Assembly: GCA_030490835.1 (NCBI GenBank)
Contig: CM059971.1
Span: forward strand, 2,178,545 to 2,242,544
Reading direction: 5' to 3'
From: Annona cherimola
Taxonomy: Eukaryota > Streptophyta > Magnoliopsida > Magnoliales > Annonaceae
DNA length: 64,000 bases
Shown here: piece after piece, positions 34,059-45,075 of the stretch
Numbering within the stretch: the first letter of the stretch is position 1
Layout: each line of letters begins with the position of its first letter
Made by a program: the position numbers and the translations under genes
The notes under the pieces: generated by a model
What the model saw: the letters and a program-made list of their open reading frames with translations, nothing else
What the model was told of the DNA's origin: nothing
The model's database searches: none

Positions 34059-36893
34059 GAAATGTTATTTCTGTTGCTTCTTTTCTTTTTTTTTCTTGAA
34101 GAAAAAAACTGTGTATGGAAAAAAGATTTGAAGCGAAGATTTTCTAACATGTTTTTCTTCAAAAATTAAGGACGGAATTGGGGGCGCAGTTTTAGTTCAT
34201 TAATTGCCAGTATATTCTGTGTATATCGAATGGTTATTTGCTAAATCACGAACAGGAGTTTATCAATGAGAATTCCTGACCCTAGCAACCAACGATTCAG
34301 CAAATGCATATGAGTATTTCCTATTTGCAATGCCAACGGATGAGTCTTGGAGTTCCATTGAGGTATGTGAGATGAGGTGCACTATTGTAAAGTTATGATG
34401 ACCAGGAAAATTTTCACCTTCTACAAATGTATGGTTGTCAATTTCTTTTTCCCCTTTTTTCCTGGGGAATTATATTGCTTCATAATTTCTATTCGAATGT
34501 TAGTTTTGTATCTTTCCTTTATGTATCCCCATAATGAAATTTCTTTGGGCTTTATTGTGGTGTTATCTTAAACCTTACACTGCCATCTCTCTATCTTGGT
34601 TTACTAGGTGATGAATTTCCACAATGGCGCTTCTGACAGCTTCGACATAATTTTTTTTTAAAATATAGCCAGAAGCAAGGCCAAGCAGGCCCGTAGCCAA
34701 AACAGAAAAATACTTTATCTTCAGAAAACAAGCTGGTCTTCTGCATTTGGTTAAAAATTAAAACTTAATGTTGTTATCCTTCACCAAATAAAATTTTTCT
34801 CGAGAAAAAAAGGATCCAAACCCCTCAAAATGAACATAGAAACAACATTAGAAGCACTTATGAAATAAATTCTAAGTTGGAGTGACGAAAAGATCTGCTT
34901 CTGGTTACTTGAGTGTGAGTTTTGTTGGATCCCCAAATTATGATTTTTGCAGAGGAGTCCTCATTCCTCGAGGTAATTGAACAGAACTATTTCTCAGTGT
35001 GAACATGTGCAAGAAGTTCCCATTCCCCAAGGCAGTTCAACATGGAATGCTTCCAAGTTCCGCCTGGTATTTGTATGCTTGGATCACAGAAAATGTATGG
35101 CAAGTTATTTGCCAGTAGCCCCCATGTTTGCCCTGGCCCTGTTACTAGTTGTGCTGTAGCCACGCTACATTATTAGCAACTAATAGGCACAACACCATTC
35201 CTTGCAACATATGCTTTTTGAACAATGAACATTACCATTGAATCCTTAACATAAAAGGGCTACATCCATCATTGAAATATTCAAAGCTGCATTGCACGTG
35301 CTTATTGAATATTGAGAGACTAATTCGGCTAAAATTATATTGTATGTAGCCATGATTTTTATCTTTCTTTTAGGCTTTTTGCTAGACAATAGCAACTACC
35401 ACGTCCTTATATTTGTCTTTTTAAATTTTTTACATTTTGTGTTTCAAAAGGATGTTCTAACAAAATTAAGAATGGTAACAAATTTAAACGTGCCCAAGGT
35501 CCTATTTATGATTGTTACCTGTGTGATTCACTAGTCTATGAACTGTGTGATTCACTAGTCTATGAACTTTCTTATTTGTCTTTTGAGATTAGAACTCAAA
35601 AGATTGGGTTGAAATGCATGGATTTTTCTTTTATTTTTTTCTTTTGATAGTGTTAGATGGCCTTATTCTATTTCTTGTGTGTCTCTAATTTAGTCGGTGA
35701 GGCTTTTAAGGCCTTATTGAAACGTTAGATGCATGAAATTTGAGATAGTTTCTGTTCTTGATGAACGCAAATTAGCAACATATTCACATTTAAATAAAGC
35801 TATTACTGAAATATTATAAATTTCATTTAACATTAAAGTACTTCATGATTTTTATGACTCATATGGTGTTTGTTGAACTTTAAAAAACTATGGTTCTGCT
35901 ACAGAAAGTAGCGCTTTCACACATTTTATTATTAAAGGATTTACTGCATAGTTTGTTATTGTTTATCTAAAAGATGTATGTTTGTTATTGTTTATCTAAA
36001 AGATGTATGACATATTGAATCAACTTTCTCAAAGATGAAAATAAGTCGAAAACGAAGGATAGGAAACAAAAATAGAATTTCGATAAACTTAGGTTGCACT
36101 ATAATGGCCCTTTAGTTTTCATTCCTCGTTAATGAGGGTTCATTGAGAAATCTTAATGGGTGTAAATTTAATGTATGTAAAGAGAAAAAATAGAAGGAGA
36201 TGAATGATAATCTCAAGGAAATGAGAAGTGAAGAAAAGTAAGAAGAACAAAAATTTTGAATGATAGAAATAGAATACTATAATAAGAATTAACAAAGCTT
36301 GCATGAAATAATAAATAGTTTATCACTATTTCTCAAAGTTATGGAAAACAGGTAACATATCTTCTTACTTATACGATTTTTGCTAATTTATGTCCTCACA
36401 TGTTGATGATTTTTTAACCTTGTCATAATTCAATGTGAATAAGAAGGAAAAATCAAATCCTACTATTGTGATTTAAAATTCTAAATAATCAAGAAATAAT
36501 TGAAACAAATCCAAGTCATCCATTAAGTTAAGTTGTATTTATACTTAATGGTTGGAACATATTCCAACTAGAGTAATTAATAACAAAATTTTAAATAAAT
36601 CATCTCTAAACATGTAATTATTAGAAAATTCTAAACTCTACAAATTAGTCATTATTACTCATTTACTGTTCTTTATCATTCTTTCCAACTTGTTGGAGAA
36701 CTCATCATTGAGTTTTGATCATATTCCAATTTGGTGTTTTAACTTACTTCTCTTTAGTACAAACTAACGTATAGTCCTCCCCGTCGAATAATCAAATAGT
36801 ATTTTTTTTTGTGGAGATTTTCTACTTAGATTTTGTGGTTATTAACTCTCTTTACTTTGGTATATAGATTTCTTGAATTTGAATAATATTAAC
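34059..36893. other. Intronic or intergenic sequence with short tandem duplications
   Basis: A stretch at 34280-34365 reads, in one frame, NAYEYFLFAMPTDESWSSIE, followed by GTATGT, which could be an exon end of the gene begun at 27360; phase with exon 1 could not be confirmed. 35519-35566 is a perfect 24-bp unit present twice. 35952-36009 is a 29-bp unit present twice. The rest is AT-rich with no recognised feature. A 60-codon frame at 34977-35159 is unrecognised. Confidence 0.35.
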
Positions 36894-39800
36894 TGTAGCA
36901 CCCTCGACCCGTGGGCGCGCCACACCGTGTTGTGGTACCTTACTCTAGAATCTTTTTGAGGTGGTGAAACTTATGTTGTTTATACTAGCGAAAGCTTTTC
37001 CTAATTTGTCAGGGAATCAATTTAAATTTTTTTTTCTTTTCCTCTCTTTATAAGTCACATTGATTCTATTTCCTTAACTAAAATCCGGCCGTATGCCGTC
37101 TAGACTTAGGATGTTTGGGCAATATAAAAACCTGATAGTCAATAAAATTTCAACATTTTCTACTAATTCATGCACATTTACTACAATTCAAATTAATACA
37201 TTCCTTACACAATTATATTTCACATGAGAAGCTAACTACTTCATTCACAACTACTTAAATTCATCTAATCTCTCACTTATAAAATCATACTTAACATAGG
37301 AAGCTAATTATTACATTTAACATCAACATAAAACAATTCAAATATAATACACTCACATTTATAATAATTACAATCCCATGAATTCAAATTCGTCAAAAAG
37401 GTTAAAAAATCATACCTTCACTGCTCAACTAGCAGTGAAGCCTCTTCTATCAAATATGCATCATTTGCACTCACTGATTAGTTGAAAACAATAAGTATAA
37501 AATACTCAGTAAGCAAATATTTAAAAATACATATTGTTCAAAACTTGTGACATTAACCAAAATCATAAAACTCTTAAAATCTCATTATACATGTGTGATA
37601 ATGAGATGAATGCACACACATGCATCCTTCCATGACTTATTCCTCGTTTGGCAGATGACACTTATCAAGTGATCACCGACCCCATACGTCGAACGCACCG
37701 ACCAGGCAACGCCAAGGACGGACTACCTGTCCAATTACAACCTTGACAAAGCCTCATGCATGAGTTCCATTCACACGTGCATCGTATGTATTTATGTCAT
37801 GAATTGAGTTTTGCTAACTCAACATGATAACAGGGTTTCTACATGAAAATCAAGTTGTAAAAATCTTTCAAGTACACATTATTATTGTAAAACCTATGCA
37901 CAGGGTAATGACCATCCCTAAGTACCTTTTCAATGCATGTCAATTTAAAGAAATATTTAAATAAAACAAACTCATTAGCAAATAACTTTCTTGAAATAAA
38001 AAGGCAATAACAGATTTTTCTTATCATAAAATTCTTTTCAACAAAAAGAATCTTGAAGGACTTGCTTACCTCTTTCTTTTAGCATTCCTTCATTTTTCCT
38101 TTATACTTTCCTTCATCTTTCCTTTACCTCTTCCTATTATAGCCAACAAAGAATACATCTAAGTATTTATTAAACCCATCACACATACTTACTTCATAAT
38201 TAATTATGCATCTAATGACATACTTTTTTCAAGACCTTTAGATGTGAAGTTCAAGTATTCATTAACTTGAAATCTTCTTATCCAAAGCTTCTAACTCCTT
38301 TTTAACTTAACTACACTTTCAAAGTCAATGAACCATAGCCTTACAAGTTAACTACCCTTGAAATACCCTTTCCACCTAAACTTGAACTGAATCTGAAATT
38401 TCTTACTTTCCAAGCTATTTAAACCTTTATACCATCTCGCATTTAACATACATTTGAATAAGCTTATAATTGCATTAGCTTTGCGTTTAATACTTAACTA
38501 ATAATTACAATTCAAGTTTTAACTTTATACATAACACATAATGAACATATAAGCTTAGTATAACTTCTGCCACTATTTATACAATTTAAAAGTTAGTATA
38601 TTCCATTTTCATTTTGTTTCCATAAAAACTTATATTTCCAAATGGTATATTCATCTACTGCAACTTAAATCTCATTTATACATAATAGAGTTACCCACAT
38701 TGACACATTCATTGGGTTCCCTGTTACTTATATTTCTTTCTTTAAAATTTCAATCATATAATTCAATTTAACTATTTAATAACAACTAAGATCATTTGAC
38801 ATATTAACTAATAACCTTATTTTACCCAAAAATATATCTTATTTCCTTCCATTTTCTTTAAAATCTTGGGCTAGTCCTTTCAGTATGACTTATACACATC
38901 AAAGAATCATTTCACACTTGGGCAAACATTTTATCCTCATTTAAAACATCAATCAATAAAATTCAACACAATGACATCATAAAAATTAAGTTAATCTTAA
39001 TCTTATAGATCTTTCATACTTAGAATTTATAAATTTTAAACTGTATTATATCTGAAATTTTATGTATTATAGGTTATTAAAGCCTCTCCATCATTTTGTA
39101 TTCAAAAATACACTTAGATAACTCATATATGTATAAACTTTGCATTTAATATATAAATTAAGACATTTGTAATAATAGAAATTTTTCTCGATATATAAAT
39201 GACATTTTCATATTGTAAGGCCATTTGAATTAAGATAGCCTTTACAGCCTTTTTTTCCACTTCCCTTCAAAACATAACCATTAAATCTTAAATACTCATT
39301 AAAAAGTAACTTAAGTAACTCGATATTTTAAATTAATCAACATGCTCCTTAATTTCATAATTCATTTCATTTTACTCTTATTTAACTCTCTCACTTGCTT
39401 AAAATGCATCATTTATTTCACTTCGTTTCAATTTTATTTCCTTTCTACATAAAGCATATGATTTAATCTAATAAATTTCTAGTCATGGCCAAACAACCCA
39501 TTAACTAGGTTATTTCACTTAGATCTCAACACTCGTAGCTTAACATATAATACCCCATCATCTAATCATGAAACTAATCATAATTATATAAATACAATAA
39601 TTAAATGCCTAAAATTTAATATCCAAGCTCATAACCTCAATTTAATAGTTGGATTTTTTCCCAACTTCCCTTTACTTTCATTTATCTAACTTATAACTTA
39701 TTATTCCATCATCATTCACATGCATTATACTTTTTTTAAAACATAATAATAATAATTATAATCCACTTATTATAGCCAAATTCATCATATATGTTCCTGC

Positions 39801-41580
39801 ATAAATTTAACCTTCATTTAGGCTTACTTGAAATTCTTATATACATATATATTTTTAATAATTACAATTTTACTTAACCACAACCCATTTATCATAAATA
39901 AATTATATATCATGATTCTAAAATTAAAATTAATCATTTATGAGCCACCTTTAAACCCAAATTCATCACCCATACATTGCCCAACTTTGGCCAATTATAT
40001 GGGAGGGTTTTAAGCTTTAAAATTAAGGGATTTTACTCCCTTTCATTTTGACATGATTTATATACAATAAGTTTAATATTTTTAACCCTCCAATCATTCA
40101 TATGCATGTCATATAACTGTTACCCATTCATTCTTTTTTTTTTCATATTCATTTGATACCAAAATTATATAAAATTCACCTCGTACACATTTACTTAAAA
40201 GAAAACTCATACCTCCATACAAATTTCCTAGCTACTCAATTTCATTTATCATATATGTCTAGATTTTTGCTTCAAGATTTACACATTTTGATCTAAATCC
40301 ATGTCCATATATTATTAAATTACTAAACTTAAATATTTACAAGCGACAACACATACCCGTAACATATATACTCGCCTGTCCTCATTCTTTTTCCACCCAT
40401 TTCCACATCCAAACTGGTTCAAAATTATTTACAAATTATCTCATATATGAATAATATAAAAGTCCTATGCCTAGGCCACGTTTTTTAGGGCTTCCCCACA
40501 TTCAAGGTATGATGAAAATTTTGAATTGTCTTTCCTATCCAAGATTATACATGTAATTTTTACAAATAATATATCCCAACATCATTTAAATGCATTATAT
40601 AGCAATTTGGGACAAAAATATTAAAACTTTTCAACTCTTGAAATTTTGAATTCATGTATAGGATTCAATTTTCACATTTCATATACATTATTTGGCTCCC
40701 AAAATGAATATCTACATGAATCTACCAAAACCCCCATGATTCCTATCCATTTTAGGTAGAAATTTCAAAATCCTAAGTCACCGTAGCTATGGATTCAAAT
40801 TTTCATCCCCTTTTTTACAATTTCTCCATTTATTCTTATAGATTTACTCATATTAAACAAAAGCCCCACGATTTTTTTCATGATTTGAAAGAAAATTTCG
40901 AAAATAAACAAAAATTCATCTTCCTTACCTCCGACCAGTGATAGGTTGGACGGCAGCAATGGCGGTGGTGGCGGCATCGGGGCAGACGACCGGCTCCTCC
41001 CCTCCCTCCTCCTTCCTTCTCTTCTCCTCCCCCTCTTCTCCTCTTTTTCCTTCTCTTCTTCTCCTTCTCTCTCTTTTTTTTTTCTCCTCTCCGCTGTTCG
41101 TTCTCCCTCTCTATTCGTGCGCCCCTTTCATTCTCCTTTTCTTTTGGTAGTCCGCATGTGTACACATCGGCTGCCCCTCTCTCTATATATTTTTTTATTT
41201 TTTTGTAAATATCCATGTTAACTATATGTGGTAAATCCTGTTATTTTAAATCTTATAATTTGAACACATAATATATATTTAAAATCATTAAATCATGGTC
41301 ATTCATTAATTTAAATAATTTAAACCAATTAATTACTTAAATTAAACTATTTGACTGAAATTCATTAATTAATCTAAAATTAAATAATACATTTTATTAT
41401 TATTCCATTCAACATTTACACTCTTAACTCATCTTTTTTTATTTATTAATTCTCCCTTTTCTTACTTTATAATTTTAGGCCATTAATAAAATTCTAATTT
41501 TATTAATTTCATGGTCCAAAATTTTTATTTATATATGCCACGTACTTATGAGTTGCAATCTAAAAATTGCGGGTACTATA
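36894..41580 (-). mobile_element. Solo LTR of a gypsy chromovirus, about 4.7 kb
   Basis: It begins TGTAGCACCC and ends GGGTACTATA (decayed from GGTGCTACA), and TTAAC flanks both sides (36889-36893 and 41581-41585). Bases 37640-37770 closely match 10655-10790 in the 5' LTR of the gypsy element. Both also contain a GC-rich patch followed by a C/T-rich run (40930-41150 here). No pol domains occur inside. The open frames in the C/T-rich run are compositional. It is the remnant of a full element removed by LTR recombination, at the long end for plant LTRs. Confidence 0.85.
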
Positions 41581-41585
41581 TTAAC

Positions 41586-42805
41586 CAACCTAAGCAATTC
41601 TCTTGATGTCACAAAAGGAGTCTTGACAACATCAGATAATTGAATTACTTCATCAACAATTTCATCACCCTAATCTTTCATAATATACTTACTTTTTCAA
41701 ACTCTACTTTTATAATATTTGAAAATTGAATAATTTATTTACTCATAAGAATAAAGTTCACCTAATACATGAAATGAGCCTTTTCATCTTGAAAATTATT
41801 AATAATATCTCAAATTGATAATTGGATTTTTTTCTTTGGCCAATAAATGAACTGCTTGCTCTCATAACTCATACAATGAATCAACTAATGAAGATTTATT
41901 GATAATCAATTATTCATGCTGACTAATATGCAATGAATGTTATCGAGTACGAGAGAAATTTGTTGGACGAGACTTTACTTTTGCCTATTAGATATGCTTC
42001 ATATTCTACTCTTGAAAATCACTTTCTCGTTTTTCCTTGACATTTCTCTCAAATACATCAAAATTTTAATTTATTTTGAGTATTGAACTCAACCATAGAA
42101 GTTGTTGGATATTTGATCATTAACTAGGAGAAACTTGAAATGACCATTAGAATCTTGAGATTGATGACCGACACTAAACAAAAAGGTATTATATAAAGAA
42201 GAACAATTTGCATATTCTTTGGCTTTAAGATTTTTGTTTATTATTAATTTTTTCTTCTTGATTCATTTTGTCATTTAATATACCTTGTTCGAGTTTATCA
42301 ATTTTATATTCATGAACTTTGACTTTTTAAATGACAATTTAAAACTTCCCAATAATGTTAAACTTGTTATAAAAGAAATAATATGTTATAAAAGAAATAA
42401 TATGTATCTTACTTTTAATTCTTCCCTCATAACATTCTTATATATTCTCTTTCATACTTTGATTACTTTGTTACTGCTTGTGAAATAATTTGACAATCTG
42501 CTTGTATTTTTTGCATGAAGAAAAATTTTCTTTTAAATCACTTTTAATTCTCATCAATTCTGAGCAATATGAAATTTCTATTTTTTGTCACTAGGTTCTC
42601 AACTTGCCTTTGAGCTTAGACATTGCAAATTAGAGCTTTTCATGTTCACTCATATGATGTCATGGAAAATAATTCAATGATTTCTACCTTTATTTGAAAA
42701 AGTAGTAGCTTACTAGCGTAGAACATCACATGTATGAAATGGAATTTGCACATATCGTCTCTTTTTTTGGTAACATAGACAGTTATAGTTGCAATATGTT
42801 GGTAA
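41586..42805. other. AT-rich intergenic stretch
   Basis: No gene or element recognised. A 19-bp unit (GTTATAAAAGAAATAATAT) is present twice in tandem at 42366-42403. Confidence 0.6.
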
Positions 42806-43010
42806 AAGTTTTATTACTTTCTAAATACACCCAATGTTAAAATAGATAAGTTAAATATGTGGGTAGTTGTATAGAAACTTTTGAAAAATAAGATAATTGC
42901 ATAGGAAGAATTGAAAAATGATAAAAAAAAATAGGATAGTTGTCAAGCGTGAAAAATTTTAAATTAAAAAGTCTTAAGTGAAAAAGTATTTGAGAATAAA
43001 CAAACACCCC
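42806..43010. mobile_element. MITE remnant (left end missing)
   Basis: The right end AAACAAACACCCC followed by TAA matches the complete relative at 57423-57672. The first ~45 bases of the element are replaced by unrelated sequence at the duplication limit. Confidence 0.65.
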
Positions 43011-43439
43011 TAAATGGGCAATCCAACTTTCAAGTAATAAAAAAACATAATCAATCAAGAATCAAATCATAAATAAACACATGAAAATTTTAGTGGAAAC
43101 CCTTGTTTTTTATGAAAGAGGAAAAACTATAGGATCCAGTTCATATAAATCTTTTTTTATGGGTCAGTCTAGATAAGTCTTTCGTCATATAATAATAGAT
43201 AAGTCTTTCGTTATATAATAACGAGGTTATAAACCATTGTATTTCCTACTAAAAATTAGAAAATTTTATCATCACCACATTCACATGGGCTTCAGTAAAG
43301 GAAGATAAAAGAGGGCAATCTAGCTAGAAGAACCCTTTATGTGGGTTCTATGACACTTGGAAAACCTCATATCACAATTTGTTGTAAGAAATACAATAGT
43401 TTGACACTACTCTATCCACTTGCTTTTCCTTCTCCAAAT

Positions 43440-43950
43440 AACAACATGCCCAATAATATGGTCAATAAGGACACTAACTTCAAGTGAAAAGATAGAGATG
43501 AATTAGCTAGTGTTGAAGGAAAAGAGCGAGGAAAGAAATTTAATTATTAGAAAAGACATGTCAATCTCTCTTGAATTATTATGTTTTTTTCATTCACAAT
43601 TGCAAATGATGATAACCACATCTTCCACTCAAGAGGGCGTAAATCTTTGTTACCAAATCATAAATCTAGCCACATTTTTTTTGCATTATTTGTTTATTCA
43701 TTTATATATACCAAACTATCTGAAACTACAGTCTAGTACATGATTATCCTCACTGCATGGAAGAAAGTTTCCTATAACATCTCCAACACTAGGGGGAAAT
43801 TCCCTCCGAGCCCGTTACCATGCATCATAGCGCTGATAGCCTCTTTGCAGCGTCTTTAATAGCTGCTAATAACAAAGAAATCCTTCTTTGAGATGTTTTT
43901 TCTATAATTGCAACCACCGAAACTTCAGAAAAAAGTGATTATAGAATTAA
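43440..43950. repeat. RLP 3'-flank repeat, also found in three other places
   Basis: Besides the duplicate at 58100-58590, diverged copies occur at 56470-56830, and a short one (GCCTCTTTGCA... to ...AAAACTTCA) at 49126-49225. Confidence 0.7.
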
Positions 43951-44466
43951 CAATAAGAAAATATGCGGGATCATAATATGCGGGAAATGATTAACTAATT
44001 GGCCTTGATCAAAAGTTATGATTGAGTGAAGTTGTCACGCACATTTATCATCTTTTCGTTTCGGCTTTTGACGATCAGCCCGCTCAAAGAATTCATTTTG
44101 CTGGACGTTTTACGTCAATCTCCTCCCTTTGATAAAAACTTGACATCTCATATTCTTTGTCAAAATATGAATTAAAAAGATTTACTGCATATTATACTTT
44201 TTAATAACAAAATTAGAATAAGTGATAATAACATATAATAAAAATTTATCAATATTCTTGAAAAGGATCATAATTGTATAGAATAATTACTTTCTAAACA
44301 AAAACTCAAAAGATGAGGACATTGTTAATAACTGACATATACAAATTTATTTTAAATTTGGTAGTTTGATAACATTTCAGTGGTTTCTCACAGAATTCAA
44401 TGAATTAGTGACATTAAATTGATTTCATGGGCAGATGTTATTAAAATAATGAAAAAGTCAAAGTTA

Positions 44467-44751
44467 GGATGTGTTTGGTAAAATTGAATATGATAGGACT
44501 AGTAATGAAAAGTAAAAAGAATAAATTTAAAATAGATAGATTAGATATATAAGTAGTTGTATAGAAATGATTGAAAAATAGAGTATGTTTTTTTATGGAA
44601 GAAAATTAGATTAGTTATATATGGAAAAGTGAAGAAACAATTTAAAAGCAAGTTAGTAATTAAGAAGAGTAAAAATTTTTAAATTCAAAAATTTTGTGTA
44701 AGTTTGAAAAGTTTTTTTTTTTTTTTTTTTTTTGTGTTGACAAACACTCAC
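44467..44751. mobile_element. GTGTTTGG-type MITE with poly-T run
   Basis: The left end GGATGTGTTTGGT and right end TGACAAACACTCAC are imperfect inverted repeats. The interior has the AAAATAGATAGATTAGATAT...GTTGTATAGAAATGATTG text shared with 50497-50787. A run of about 23 T lies near the right end. No coding capacity. Confidence 0.7.
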
Positions 44752-45075
44752 ATAAAATTTTTTAAACTAATATATGGACTGACCTTAATCTAATTTACGT
44801 GGACTGGCACGATTAGCCTTTCCAACGATTGATGAAGGGGTCCAATTGGGTTGATGAAAAGAAAATTTTATGAAGAAAAGGTAAATAATACAATGGAAAA
44901 AAAAGTACATACATTAAAATAGTTTAATACAACATAGAAAGGGGAAAAAAACCAACAGCCGCAATCACCGCAACAATCCACTAATCCACTCCAACTAACA
45001 GCTATATGCATCCAAAATTGCAATCACATGAAGAAGGAAGAAAAATGGCTTCGACTTATGCTTAAGATGGAAAAA

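Noticed and set aside
34977..35159. 60-codon frame with a hydrophobic C-terminus
   Set aside because: No recognisable domain, no splice or transcript evidence; length is expected by chance.
40878..41221. Long Arg/Glu-rich (minus) or Ser/Leu-rich (plus) open frames
   Set aside because: They arise from the C/T-rich run near the promoter end of the solo LTR; the same kind of frame appears at 1517-1797 and 11929-12279 in related LTRs.
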